Shown here: piece after piece, positions 51,456 through 61,089 of the stretch
Position numbering within the stretch: the first letter of the stretch is position 1
Layout of the letters: each line of letters starts with the position of its first letter
Source of the DNA: CAYRSS01 sp964426945
Lineage (GTDB): Bacteria > Planctomycetota > Phycisphaerae > UBA1845
Direction of reading: 5' to 3'
Length of the DNA: 64,000 bases
Assembly: GCA_964426945.1 (NCBI GenBank)
Contig: CAYRSS010000017.1
Coordinates: 21,295-85,294, forward strand
The notes under the pieces: model-generated
Database searches by the model: none
What the model was told of the DNA's origin: nothing
What the model saw: the letters and a program-made list of their open reading frames with translations, nothing else
Position numbers and translations under genes: made by a program

Positions 51456-53051
51456 CTATCGCGCCGACGCTACCGCGCGCACCTCGCGCAGGACGGTAAT
51501 ACGAATCTCGCCCGGATAAGTCAGCGTCTCTTCGACCTTCTGCGCCACGTCGCGCGCGATCTTCGACGCCATCGCGTCGTCAACCCGCTTCGCGTCGACG
51601 ATCACGCGCACCTCGCGCCCGGCCTGGATGGCGAAGGCCTCCTTGACGCCTTCGTGCACCATGGCGAGCTCCTCAAGCTGCTGCAGGCGCTGGATGTATC
51701 GCTCCAGCGACTCGCGGCGGCTGCCCGGGCGGGCGGCGGAAATCGCGTCGGCGGCCATCACGATCGGCGTGTACGGACTGGTCGAGGGTACGTCGCCGTG
51801 ATGCCCTTCGATCGCGTTGAGGACCTCGGGGCGCTCCTTGAACTTGCGGCAGAAGTCGGCGCCGATCTTCGGGTGGCTGCCCTCCATCTCCAGGTCGATC
51901 GCCTTGCCGATGTCGTGCAGCAGACCGCACCGCCGCGCGAGGCGGCCGTCGAGCCCAAGTTCCTCGGCGATGCCCTGACACAGCAGCGCCACCTCAATGC
52001 TGTGACGCAGCACGTTCTGGCCGTAGCTGGTGCGGAACTTCAGCCCGCCGAGCAGCTCAAGCTGCTTGCGGTGAAGACCCGAAACGTTGCACTCGATCGA
52101 CGCCTGCTTCCCGATGTTGAAGACTTCCTCGTCCACCTCGGCCTGCACCTGGGCGACAATCTCCTCGATGCGGGCGGGGTGAATCCGGCCGTCCTGAATC
52201 AGCCGCTCCAGCGAGCGGCGGGCAACCTCCTTGCGGATGGGGTTGAACCCGGAGACCAGCACCACGCCCGGCGTGTCGTCAACGATCACGTCGACGCCGG
52301 TCGCCTTCTCGAACGCGCGGATGTTGCGGCCTTCGCGCCCGATGACCCGGCCCTTCACGTCGTCCGAGGGGATATCCACCGTGGCCACGGTGCTCTCGCC
52401 GGTGTGCTCTCCGGCGTAGCGCTGGATCGCGGTCAGGGTGATCTCGCGGGAGCGGCGGACCGACTCCTCCTTGGCCGTCGCGACCGACTTCTCGACCATC
52501 TCGGCCACTTCGTGCTCGAGTTCGACCTCGATGGCCTCCAGCACCTGCTCGCGAGCCTTCTCCACGGAGAGGCCGCTGACGCGGAGGAGATCCTCCCGCC
52601 GGCGGGCCAGCAGATCGGCCGCTTCGGCCTTCTGCTTCTCGATGTCCGCGGCCTGCTGGGCAAGGGCGCCTTGCTGCTGCTCGAGGTTCTTCTCCTTGGT
52701 GACGAGGGTATCGAGCTTGGCCTCAAGGTTGTCCTCGCGCTTGGCGAGCCGCTTTTCGGCCTCCTTCATCTCGGCGCGGAGAGAGTCGCCCTCCTTGCGG
52801 ATCTTCTCCTGCCCCTCGACGACGATCTTCTTGGCTTCGACCTCGGCCTTCTGGCGGATGACGTCGGCCTCGGATCCGGCCTGCCGGATGATGCTCTCGG
52901 ACTTCTCCTTGGCCGCCTGAATGCGGGCCTTGTTCCAGAGCATGATCACCAGCAGCATCAGCCCCGCGCCGAGCACCAGCCCCCCGAGGAGGAAGGCGAT
53001 GGTCTCGCCGGCGGTGGCCGCCAGAACCGGGTAGGTTGTCATGGGAATCAT
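51456..53051 (-). CDS. rny: Ribonuclease Y
   Basis: Membrane-bound endoribonuclease that starts mRNA decay. About 531 aa from ATG 53051 (MIPMTTYPVL), with GGAG five bases upstream; ATG 53042 is possible. N-terminal helix (AFLLGGLVLGAGLMLLVIML), long coiled coil (about 35-200), KH domain (VKGRVIGREGRNIRAFE), HD domain (LLHDIGKAIDLEMEGSHP) and the C-terminal family domain. It lies downstream of a strong promoter separated by about 650 bp without genes. Confidence 0.95.
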   Translation of the reverse strand: MIPMTTYPVLAATAGETIAFLLGGLVLGAGLMLLVIMLWNKARIQAAKEKSESIIRQAGSEADVIRQKAEVEAKKIVVEGQEKIRKEGDSLRAEMKEAEKRLAKREDNLEAKLDTLVTKEKNLEQQQGALAQQAADIEKQKAEAADLLARRREDLLRVSGLSVEKAREQVLEAIEVELEHEVAEMVEKSVATAKEESVRRSREITLTAIQRYAGEHTGESTVATVDIPSDDVKGRVIGREGRNIRAFEKATGVDVIVDDTPGVVLVSGFNPIRKEVARRSLERLIQDGRIHPARIEEIVAQVQAEVDEEVFNIGKQASIECNVSGLHRKQLELLGGLKFRTSYGQNVLRHSIEVALLCQGIAEELGLDGRLARRCGLLHDIGKAIDLEMEGSHPKIGADFCRKFKERPEVLNAIEGHHGDVPSTSPYTPIVMAADAISAARPGSRRESLERYIQRLQQLEELAMVHEGVKEAFAIQAGREVRVIVDAKRVDDAMASKIARDVAQKVEETLTYPGEIRITVLREVRAVASAR

Positions 53052-53701
53052 GCGCGCTCCGAATTCGACAATAGTGATCACCGGCCAGAGCGCCGCAGGC
53101 AACCGGGGCGCGAAGCAGGCGGCGGGCGCCCTTCGCGCGGGGGCGGCGTCAGGTCGATGGGAACGATCTCATTCGCACCGGGCGTCGGGCGAAGTCAACC
53201 GGGCCTGCGCAGGGCAACCCCTGGCAGGCATAGGCGGGAACATCAGGATGGGGAAGCACAGGCCGCGGGCCGCGCCGTCAACTAAACCTCAACCGGGCGC
53301 GCCCGCGTACGTCGCGAGCGAAACTGACCGCAAACCAGCACACCGCAAGGGCATCCGACCTCGACCTCCGAACACCGGCCCGCGCGCCCGAGTGGGGAAT
53401 CAACGCGATCCGGCGGAACAGCGATCAACAGCCGTCCGAGGGGTCCGAGGGGTACCCGTCAACCTAAATCGATCGCACCGCTGCCTGGGAGCCTCCCGAC
53501 CCGGGGTCGAGACCCCGCGCCGCACCGCCCGCAGCTCGTCCTGAAAACGGCCATGGACCGCCCCGCTCCCACCCTGGGCGCTCTCACGCCGGGCCGGAGT
53601 CGGACCGCCTGCCGAAGGCGCCACGCCGGAACAGACTTCAAGTCACAGTCGCAGCGTGGTCTCAGGGAGCCGCGAACGGGCACTATGTCCCCGCGGCGAG
53701 G
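53052..53701 (-). other. About 650-nt non-coding leader of rny
   Basis: No convincing gene on either strand. Read from the minus-strand promoter at 53702-53729 it would form a GC-rich 5' untranslated region, including a perfect GGGGTC-TC-GACCCC hairpin near 53503-53516 and repeated GGGGTCCGAGGGG-like sequence near 53440. RNase P, tmRNA and tRNA signatures were looked for and not seen. The remaining 53730-53991 before dsbD also shows no gene. Confidence 0.45.
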
Positions 53702-53729
53702 AGTATAAAGGGGCAGCAAAGGGTGTCAA
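53702..53729 (-). promoter_or_regulatory. Strong sigma70 promoter directed toward rny
   Basis: Minus strand: perfect TTGACA (53729-53724), 16-base spacer, TATACT (53707-53702). Confidence 0.65.
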
Positions 53730-53991
53730 GCAAGAACCGTGCCGGACGCCTTCCGCAAGGCCCCGGCGGACCGAGGGAATGACAACCGGTGGATTACCGG
53801 TTATCTCACACCGGGCGGGGAAGCTCGTCTCCCCAGAGCGCAACGATGGCGTCACAGGCGGCATGCGACGGGAAACCTTCGGGGCCCGCTGCCGTTATGA
53901 TCAGCGACGAGGCCCTGGTCCGGGGCGCCTCCCCCGCCAGACCCGGCCGCCCGGCGGCGAGGCCGGTCGACGAAACTTGAGAACACCAACT

Positions 53992-56514
53992 ATGAACTGT
54001 GCGATAAAGTGGCTGCTGCCGATTTTGGCCATGTTTGCAGGTGCGGAAGTGGCCGTGGCGGCTGACCCGCCCCGCCTGCCCAACAAGTCCAAGGACGGCC
54101 CGGAAGCCACCCTGTCACTGCATGCGGCGGTGGAGTCGATCGTCCCCGGCGAACCCTTCGACCTGGCCATCCGCTTCGCCCTGAAGGACGGCTGGCACGT
54201 CTATTGGCGCAACCCCGGCGACAGCGGCGCACCGCCCCGCGCAGAGTGGCAGCTCCCCAGCGGCTTCAGCGTGGGCGAGTTGCAGCACCCCGTTCCGAAA
54301 CTTCACCACGACCCCGGCGACATCGTGACGAACATTCACGAGGGCGAGCCGGTCTTTCTGGTCCGGGTGACACCGCCCGCGGAGATCTCCGACTCCACGG
54401 TGAAGATCGCCGTGAATGTCCACTACCTCGTCTGCGAAGCACGGTGCCTGCCGCAGCACGCCGACCTGACGATCGACCTTCCGGTCCTGCCGGCGGGCGG
54501 CACCGCGAAGCCCGCGAATGAGAGCCTCTTCGCCGCGGCGCGTCGGGCCTTGCCGAAGACGGAGAGCAAGTACGTCACGGTCACGCCGAAGCTCTCCACC
54601 GAATCGTTGACCAAGGGCTCAACCTTCGAGTACGTCGCAAGCGTGGCGATCAAGCCGGGGCACCACATCCAGTCGAACAAGCCGCTCTCGCCGCAGTTCG
54701 TGGCGACGACGCTGTTCGTGGACGGCCCGTCGTCGATAATCTGGACGCGACCGGCGTTCCCCGAGGCCAAGACGCGGACGCTTCCCGGCCTGGGCAAGTT
54801 GGCGGAGTTCGGCGGTACCATCGAGATCAAGGTGCCCGGCGAGGCGATCGAACCCGTGCCGGGCCAGCAGCCGATCGTGGGTGTGCTCACCTACCAGGCG
54901 TGCACGGACAAGGGCATGTGCTTCCCGCCCGAGTCGGTGTCGTTCACGATGACGACCCCCGGCGAGGCGCCGCCCGCCACGGCCATGAGCACGCAGCCTG
55001 AGCCCAGCGGCGCCGCAGGCGGGGTGGCCCCGGCCCCGTCCTCCGCGCCTGCCTACGTCGAGGGCGGCGGAACCTGCGAGTGGCCGGTCGAAGTGATCGA
55101 AGCCGCGGGTACGTCCGGGCGCGGTGCGGCCTCGGCGAGCATCTGGCTCACGCTGCTGTTCGCGGCGCTGGGCGGGCTGATTCTCAACATCATGCCGTGC
55201 GTGCTGCCGGTGATATCCATCAAGATCCTCAGCTTCGTAAAGCAGTCGCAGGAGGATCCGCGCCGGGTGCTCTACCTGGGGCTCATGTTCGCCGCGGGCA
55301 TCGTCGTCTCATTCGAGGTGCTGGCGGTGGTGGCCCTGGTGCTGCAGCAGCTCGGGCAGGCGGCGGGCTGGGGCTCGCAGTTTCAGTCGCCGGCGTTCGT
55401 CATCGTGATGGCGACCGTCATGTTCGTGTTCGGGCTGAGCCTGCTCGGCGTGTTCGAGATCATCCTGCCGGGCAGCGCCACGACCAAGCTGGCCGCAGCG
55501 GAACAGCGCGAGGGCGCGCTCGGCGCGTTCTTCAAGGGCGTGCTGGCCACGGTGCTGGCCACCCCCTGCACGGCGCCGTTTCTCGGCACGGCGATGGGCG
55601 CGGCGTTCAGCAGCAATTCGCGGTGGCTCCTCGTCGGCATCTTCACCGCCGCCGGGGTGGGCATGGCCCTGCCGTACATCGTGCTGGCGATGTACCCGAA
55701 GTGGATGCGCTTCCTGCCCAAGCCCGGCCCGTGGATGGAGCACTTCAAGGAATTCATGGGCTTCCTGCTGATGGGCACCTTCGTCTGGCTGATGGTCATC
55801 CTCGGCGACCTGCTGGGCGGCGCCGGCGTGGCCTACACCCTGTGCTTCCTGACGTTCGTGGGCGCGGCGTGCTGGCTTTTCGGCAAGTCCTCGCCGCTGC
55901 TGCCGCTGGCGCGGCGGGCGACGATCTGGACCGGAACGGCGGCGATCGTGCTGGCCGGCTACTTCACTTCGTTCCACTGGCTGTTCAGGGTTGAGGACGC
56001 GCAGGCCGAGCGGGCCCGCCAGCAGGAATACGTCGTCCACTGGGCTCGATCGCACCCCGAGGCGATTGTCGAACTGCCCTATGACGACTCGATCCCGTGG
56101 ATGCCGTGGTGGGAGTGCCGAGCCCGCGAACTCGCCCAGCAAGGTTACACGGTGTACATCGACTACACCGCGACGTGGTGCGCGACTTGCCAGGCGAACA
56201 AGAACCTGACGCTGGAGACGGAAGCCGTGCGTCAGCGGATGAAGGAGCTGAAGGTCATCCCGGTCAAGGCTGACTACACCAACTCCGACCCCGCGATGTA
56301 CGCCGAGATCCAGCGCTTCGGCCGGCCGGGCGTGCCCACAAACGTGATCATTCCGGCGTGCCGCCCCGACACGGCGATCCTGCTGCCGGAGAACCTCGTC
56401 GGCGAGACGGAGCTTGTGCTCGACTATCTCGAGCAGGCGGGCAACTCGAACCCCGATGCGTGCGAAGCGGTCGCCATGGCGGAAGCCCTGCCGCGCCCGA
56501 CTGATCCGTCGTAG
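53992..56514 (+). CDS. Thiol:disulfide interchange protein, DsbD/ScsB type
   Basis: About 840 aa from ATG 53992, chosen because a signal peptide (AIKWLLPILAMFAGAEVAVA) follows. The periplasmic N-terminal domain (HVYWRNPGDSGAPPRAEW) has a Cys pair CEARC and is ScsB-like. Eight helices carry the redox Cys in LNIMPCVLPVISIK and LATPCTAPFLGTA. The C-terminal thioredoxin-like domain has WCATC. Carries electrons from cytoplasmic thioredoxin to periplasmic proteins. It converges on the next gene with 15 bp between. No strong Shine-Dalgarno. Confidence 0.88.
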   Translation: MNCAIKWLLPILAMFAGAEVAVAADPPRLPNKSKDGPEATLSLHAAVESIVPGEPFDLAIRFALKDGWHVYWRNPGDSGAPPRAEWQLPSGFSVGELQHPVPKLHHDPGDIVTNIHEGEPVFLVRVTPPAEISDSTVKIAVNVHYLVCEARCLPQHADLTIDLPVLPAGGTAKPANESLFAAARRALPKTESKYVTVTPKLSTESLTKGSTFEYVASVAIKPGHHIQSNKPLSPQFVATTLFVDGPSSIIWTRPAFPEAKTRTLPGLGKLAEFGGTIEIKVPGEAIEPVPGQQPIVGVLTYQACTDKGMCFPPESVSFTMTTPGEAPPATAMSTQPEPSGAAGGVAPAPSSAPAYVEGGGTCEWPVEVIEAAGTSGRGAASASIWLTLLFAALGGLILNIMPCVLPVISIKILSFVKQSQEDPRRVLYLGLMFAAGIVVSFEVLAVVALVLQQLGQAAGWGSQFQSPAFVIVMATVMFVFGLSLLGVFEIILPGSATTKLAAAEQREGALGAFFKGVLATVLATPCTAPFLGTAMGAAFSSNSRWLLVGIFTAAGVGMALPYIVLAMYPKWMRFLPKPGPWMEHFKEFMGFLLMGTFVWLMVILGDLLGGAGVAYTLCFLTFVGAACWLFGKSSPLLPLARRATIWTGTAAIVLAGYFTSFHWLFRVEDAQAERARQQEYVVHWARSHPEAIVELPYDDSIPWMPWWECRARELAQQGYTVYIDYTATWCATCQANKNLTLETEAVRQRMKELKVIPVKADYTNSDPAMYAEIQRFGRPGVPTNVIIPACRPDTAILLPENLVGETELVLDYLEQAGNSNPDACEAVAMAEALPRPTDPS

Positions 56515-56529
56515 CCCTGCGAGCGGGCT

Positions 56530-57663
56530 CTACTCGGTCCGCATCAGGTGCACGCCCCGGCGGGCGAGTTCCCCGGTGATGCGCTCCAGCATGCCGGGCC
56601 TACGGCCGAGCACTTCCGGCGGATGGACCCCCGGCTCGGCGAACTCCCCCGACAGGAGCAACCGCGCGACAATCGCGCAGGGAAATGCCGTGGTCCGCGC
56701 CATCGACGACAGGCCGCGCTCGGCGTCGGTCTCGTCGTACAGGTCGTACCGGAACCGCATGGGCCGGCCGTCCTTCGAGCCCTCCGCTTCGACGCGCAGC
56801 ACGGTGAACTCGCGCTCGCCCTCCTCGAGTTTCCAGAGCCGGAAGAGCAGCGCTTCGGTAAGGTCGATGGGGCGGACAGACTGACCCTTCACGTCGATCG
56901 CCTCGCGGCCGAAGAAGCCCGTCTCGCGCAGGGCCGCCATAAGCCGGGCGTGGCCGGGGTAGCGGAGCGTCTTTTCGACCATGTGTCGCGCGGGAACGGT
57001 GTGCAGCAGGCTGCGCAGGCCGTCGGTGTTGAACGCCTCGAGAGTACCCGCCTGGGCGAAGTCGAGCAGTTCGATGTCGGTCAGCGCCGGCCGCGTGACG
57101 ATGTGCCCGGACTCGATGAACCGCGCGGGGCGCGTGTATTCCTCCACGACGTCGGAAGGGGCGAACGGAGCCTTGTACTCGTAGGGCCACCGTCGCACGC
57201 GCGGCAGGCCGCCGACGTACATGCGCAGCGACTCGATCTCGTCGACCTGGGCGCTGATGTACCCGGCGAGCAGGTTGGAGAGTCCCGGCGCCACGCCGCA
57301 GTCGACGACGGCTGTTACGCCGCGTGTGCGCGCGGTCTCGGAGACCTGCCCCGCGTCTTCGGGCATGAATGAGATGTCGCAATAGGGCTTGCCCGCTTCC
57401 ACCACGGCCCGCAGGGCCGTGAGGCCCATGACGCTGGGCAGCGCTCCGAGGACCACGTCAGCGTCGCTGATCGCCCCGCGCATCGCCGCCGCGTCTCGCA
57501 GGTCGACGCGCCGCTTCGTGATCGCACCATCCTGGGGGAGGCGCTCCAGGCTCCGCGGGCTGAAGTCACAAGCTGTGACGCTGATGGCGCTGTCATCGGC
57601 GAGGTCGCGGACCATCGCCGCGCCGACCATGCCGCAACCGAGGACGACTGCGTTCTTGTTCAT
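56530..57663 (-). CDS. Saccharopine dehydrogenase-family oxidoreductase
   Basis: 377 aa. N-terminal Rossmann domain (AVVLGCGMVGAAMVRDLAD; CDFSPRSLERL) and the saccharopine dehydrogenase C-terminal domain. YCDISFMPEDAGQ, VDCGVAPGLSNLLAG and GGLPRVRRWPYEYKAPF are characteristic of the lysine/saccharopine (Lys9/LysDH-like) group. May act in lysine or carboxynorspermidine metabolism; exact substrate not predictable. GAGGA seven bases before ATG 57663. Confidence 0.85.
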   Translation of the reverse strand: MNKNAVVLGCGMVGAAMVRDLADDSAISVTACDFSPRSLERLPQDGAITKRRVDLRDAAAMRGAISDADVVLGALPSVMGLTALRAVVEAGKPYCDISFMPEDAGQVSETARTRGVTAVVDCGVAPGLSNLLAGYISAQVDEIESLRMYVGGLPRVRRWPYEYKAPFAPSDVVEEYTRPARFIESGHIVTRPALTDIELLDFAQAGTLEAFNTDGLRSLLHTVPARHMVEKTLRYPGHARLMAALRETGFFGREAIDVKGQSVRPIDLTEALLFRLWKLEEGEREFTVLRVEAEGSKDGRPMRFRYDLYDETDAERGLSSMARTTAFPCAIVARLLLSGEFAEPGVHPPEVLGRRPGMLERITGELARRGVHLMRTE

Positions 57664-57822
57664 AGGCTGTTCCTCAATCGGTTGGGGCTGCGGCCCGCCC
57701 CGGCGGTCCGTGCGCTCGACTATCGGACCATCACTCTAACAAGACGGCGCAGGCCGGACAGAGCGCGTCCCCTGGCGACGGACCGGAACGAAAAAGCGGG
57801 CGGGCGCATTCGCCGGACGGGC

Positions 57823-57831
57823 TGGTATAAT
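57823..57831 (+). promoter_or_regulatory. Extended -10 promoter for the sigma-factor gene
   Basis: TG-G-TATAAT: TG at 57823-57824 and a perfect TATAAT at 57826-57831. The -35 is weak, as usual for extended -10 promoters. Confidence 0.6.
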
Positions 57832-57897
57832 CCACTTCCGAGACCGGGGTTCACAGCCAAACCCGCTGTACGCGCGAGGGCGGACCGAGGGGGCGCC

Positions 57898-58470
57898 GTG
57901 GCCGAAGGCGAAATCCGAATCGACGAGCCGCAGGAAGACGTCACGCCTGAGGTTCTCGCCAGGCTGCGCGCCGGCGACCCAGAGGCGGGCCGCGTGCTCG
58001 AGCGCGTCTACCGCGGGGCCATCATCCGCTGCTGCATCGGCTACCTCGGCCGCCTCGAAGAGGCGGAAGACGCGGTGCAGGAGATCTTCTTCAAGGTGCT
58101 CCGCTCCGACCGCGTGCCCGAGGACTTCCGCGCCTGGGTCTACAAGATCGCGCGCAACCACTGCCTCAATCTCATCCGCAGCCGCGTCCGGCATCCCGGG
58201 CAGGAACTGCCCGGCGAGACGCTCCTGCACGAGTCACAGACCGGCAATCTCACGCGACTGCTCAAGATCGAACGCCGCGACGAACTCCAAAAGGTGCTCG
58301 CCACTCTCTCCGACACGCAGCGCGAAGCCCTCCGCCTCCGGTACACCGAGGGGCTCACCCGGTTGCAGATCGCCGAGGTGCTGGAGTTGCCCGAATCGGT
58401 GGTGAAATCGCGGCTGTTCGAGGGGCTCAAGAAACTGCGCGAGTTCGCCTCGCTGATGAGCCGTGCCTGA
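57898..58470 (+). CDS. ECF-type RNA polymerase sigma factor
   Basis: 190 aa from GTG 57898 with GAGGGGG five bases upstream; upstream frame rejected because the promoter lies inside it. Region 2: EAEDAVQEIFFKVLRSDRVPE and FRAWVYKIARNHCLNLIRS. Region 4: TLSDTQREALRLRYTEGLTRLQIAEVL with the helix-turn-helix LPESVVKSRLFEGLKKLRE. No region 1 or 3 and no adjacent anti-sigma factor. Targets unknown. Confidence 0.92.
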   Translation: MAEGEIRIDEPQEDVTPEVLARLRAGDPEAGRVLERVYRGAIIRCCIGYLGRLEEAEDAVQEIFFKVLRSDRVPEDFRAWVYKIARNHCLNLIRSRVRHPGQELPGETLLHESQTGNLTRLLKIERRDELQKVLATLSDTQREALRLRYTEGLTRLQIAEVLELPESVVKSRLFEGLKKLREFASLMSRA

Positions 58471-58487
58471 CCCCGCGCGGCCGACCG

Positions 58488-58517
58488 TTGCCCGCGGCGT
58501 GCCCGTTGCCCTACACT
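58488..58517 (+). promoter_or_regulatory. Putative promoter giving a leaderless message
   Basis: TTGCCC (58488-58493), 18-base spacer, TACACT (58512-58517), ending seven bases before the ATG at 58525. No Shine-Dalgarno exists. Confidence 0.5.
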
Positions 58518-58524
58518 CCGCCCC

Positions 58525-61038
58525 ATGAACCTGCGGGCCCTCGCGCTCTACACCTGCTTCGTCATCTCCGGCGCCTCGGCGCTGATGTACGAAATCGCGT
58601 GGCAGCGATCGCTGACCCTCGTGTTCGGCCTGAGCACGATGAGCGTGGCCGCGGTGTTCTGCGCGTTTCTGGCAGGGCTGGCGCTGGGCGCCCGACTGCT
58701 GGGCGGCGTGATCGACCGATCGCGCAACGTTCTGCGAGCGTACGGGCTGATCGAGGTGGGCATCGCGCTGGCGGGCGTAGCATCGAGCCTGATCGTACCG
58801 CCGTTGATGGGCCTCTTCACGTCGATCCACCGGGCTACCGAGCCGGAGTGGTTCCTCTCCAACCTGCTCCGCTTTGCCTTGTCGCTCTTGGCCTTCGGCC
58901 TGCCCAGCGTGCTGATCGGCGCGACGGTCCCGGCGATGGCCCGGCTCGTGGCGATGTGGACGCACTCGCTGGGGCAGGGCTTCGGACGGTTCTACGCGGT
59001 GAACACGGCCGGCTCAGTCCTCGGAGCGGCCGCGGCGGGGTTCCTGCTGATCCCCCGCTTCGGAGTCACGGCTTCGCTCTATACGGCGGCGGCGGGCAAC
59101 ATCCTCGTGGCCGCCACGGCGCTGCTTCTCTCGCTTCGATCGCAGCCTGTCGATGCGGTCGCGCCGGCCGCCGCTGCTGAACCGCCGCCTGCCGCGTCGA
59201 TGCAGTTCGTCCTCTGGGCGGCCCTGCTGAGCGGTGCGATGACGCTGGCCTACGAAATCGCCTGGCTCCGGCTCATGGCTGTGTACACGCTCAACAGCGT
59301 GTACGTTTTCACCATGGTTGTCACGGTCTTTCTCGCGGCGCTGGCGATCGGATCGGGGCTGGCCGCGCGGGTGCAGCGGCGCGGTGGCTGGAGCCCGGCA
59401 CACTGGGTGACCGCTGTGCAACTGGCTGTGGCGCTGCTGAGCCCGCTGACGCTGGCTCTGGTCCCTGCGGCCGCGGAGTTAAGGCTCGACCTGCCGGGCC
59501 GCAGCGAATCGTCCATCTTCCTGCGCGAGTACGCCCTCGCGGGCCTGCTGGTCTTTGTGCCGACCGTATTGCTGGGCATGACACTGCCGCTTCTCGTGGG
59601 CATGTGCGGGGCTTCTTCCTCGCGGACCGGCGCCACCGTCGGTCGGGTCTATGCCTGGAACTCGGTCGGCACCATCCTCGGCTCCGCACTGACCGGCGCG
59701 GTCATGGTGCCGCTGGTTGGTTTGCGGGGAACGCTGCTGGCGCTGTCGGCGTGCGGACTCCTGTTGGCGACGATGGCGGCGTGCACCGCGGGCGCGCCAC
59801 GGCTGCGCAGCGCCCCCGCCTTCGCGGCGTGCGGCGTCGTGCTGCTGGTCGCGCTCGTGCCGGGGGCGACGCGATTCTTCCGGCCCTCCTACAACGCGGA
59901 GGAGCGAGTGCTCTACTACGCCGAAGGCCCGTCCGCGGTTGTGCATATCACCGAAGTGCTCGACCAGGGCCCGGCCCACCGTCGCCTTTACGTCGACAGC
60001 GAGGCGGTTGCGGGCAGCTACCCCGAGATCGTGCTCGATCAGAAGATGCTCGCGCATATCCCACTGCTTCTGCATCCCGACCCGAAGCGAGTGCTGACCG
60101 TCGGATTCGGCACCGGCGGCACCTCGTACTCGATGCTCCAGCACGCGGTGCGCGTCGACTGTGTCGAGATCGAGCCGAAGGTCCCGGCGGCGTACAAGCT
60201 CTTTCTCAGCGAGAATCAGGGCATGGTCGGGCCGGGCATGGACCGGCCGAACTTCCGGCTGGTGCTGGAGGACGCCCGCGCGTGGCTGCATGTCGCGCCG
60301 CAGCCCTACGACGTCATCGTGACCGACGTCACCAGCATCCAGTACCGCGGCAACGGCAACCTCTACACCGTCGAATACTTCGAACTCATGAAGCGCGACC
60401 TCGCGCCCGGCGGCCTCGGCTGCGCCTGGGTGCCGGTAACCGGGGTCACGCCGGAGCAGCTCCGCATCCTCGTCCGCTCCTTCGCCGCGGCCTACGAACA
60501 CGTCGGAATCTGGTACGTGCTGAACATGGCCACTGACTTCGTGATTCTGGTCGGCGGCGACGCGCCCACGACAATCCCGCTCGATCGCATGACGACCGGG
60601 ATGAACCGGCCGCTCGTCGCGTCAGACCTCGCCCGCGTCGGCATCACGCATCCGATGCACCTGGCCGTCAGCCTTCTGTTGGCGGATGACGACGTGCGGC
60701 GCTACGCAGGCGACGGGCCGCTGCATACCGACGATCGACCCGTACTCGACTACCTGACCCACGCGGGCCGATACCAGCCGACCCTGCACGAGAACCTCCG
60801 CGACCTGCTGTCGCACCGCACAGACCCCTGCACCCTTCTTACCGGCGGCGATGCGGACGCGTGCGCCACCTGGAGCCGGGCCGCGGGCGAAGTGCTTCAG
60901 GGCCACATGCTCAGCCAGAGCCCCTCCCCCGCCGATCGAGCCGCCGCGGACGTTCATTACGCCGAGGCCGGGCGCCTCCTGCCCGACTACAACCTGCTCT
61001 GGCAGCCGCACTCGGAACACATTGGCGAGCGCGAGTGA
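58525..61038 (+). CDS. MFS-like membrane / spermidine synthase-like fusion protein
   Basis: 837 aa. About 14 helices in two related halves (SALMYEIAWQRSLTLVFG and TLAYEIAWLRLMAVYT, near-duplicate signatures). These are fused to a C-terminal aminopropyltransferase-like Rossmann domain (VLTVGFGTGGTSYSMLQ, VEIEPKV, RLVLEDARAWL, YDVIVTDV). This fusion is widespread and its reaction is unproven; the Asp gatekeepers suggest a methyltransferase/aminopropyltransferase fold. A C-terminal extension of about 130 aa is helical and Asp-rich. Confidence 0.88.
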   Translation: MNLRALALYTCFVISGASALMYEIAWQRSLTLVFGLSTMSVAAVFCAFLAGLALGARLLGGVIDRSRNVLRAYGLIEVGIALAGVASSLIVPPLMGLFTSIHRATEPEWFLSNLLRFALSLLAFGLPSVLIGATVPAMARLVAMWTHSLGQGFGRFYAVNTAGSVLGAAAAGFLLIPRFGVTASLYTAAAGNILVAATALLLSLRSQPVDAVAPAAAAEPPPAASMQFVLWAALLSGAMTLAYEIAWLRLMAVYTLNSVYVFTMVVTVFLAALAIGSGLAARVQRRGGWSPAHWVTAVQLAVALLSPLTLALVPAAAELRLDLPGRSESSIFLREYALAGLLVFVPTVLLGMTLPLLVGMCGASSSRTGATVGRVYAWNSVGTILGSALTGAVMVPLVGLRGTLLALSACGLLLATMAACTAGAPRLRSAPAFAACGVVLLVALVPGATRFFRPSYNAEERVLYYAEGPSAVVHITEVLDQGPAHRRLYVDSEAVAGSYPEIVLDQKMLAHIPLLLHPDPKRVLTVGFGTGGTSYSMLQHAVRVDCVEIEPKVPAAYKLFLSENQGMVGPGMDRPNFRLVLEDARAWLHVAPQPYDVIVTDVTSIQYRGNGNLYTVEYFELMKRDLAPGGLGCAWVPVTGVTPEQLRILVRSFAAAYEHVGIWYVLNMATDFVILVGGDAPTTIPLDRMTTGMNRPLVASDLARVGITHPMHLAVSLLLADDDVRRYAGDGPLHTDDRPVLDYLTHAGRYQPTLHENLRDLLSHRTDPCTLLTGGDADACATWSRAAGEVLQGHMLSQSPSPADRAAADVHYAEAGRLLPDYNLLWQPHSEHIGERE

Positions 61039-61052
61039 GCGAATCCCCCGGT

Positions 61053-61082
61053 TTGGTGGGGCGGCTGCCGAGCGGCTAAGCT
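61053..61082 (+). promoter_or_regulatory. Putative promoter giving a leaderless selB message
   Basis: TTGGTG (61053-61058), 18-base spacer, TAAGCT (61077-61082), ending seven bases before the GTG at 61090. No Shine-Dalgarno. Confidence 0.4.
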
Positions 61083-61089
61083 GGCCGCC

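Noticed and set aside
53500..53520. Possible tRNA T-arm at GGGGTCGAGACCCC
   Set aside because: The loop is too short for a T-loop, and no acceptor stem, D-arm or anticodon arm can be drawn around it.
56548..57372. 274-aa plus-strand ORF
   Set aside because: Antisense shadow of the saccharopine dehydrogenase-like gene.
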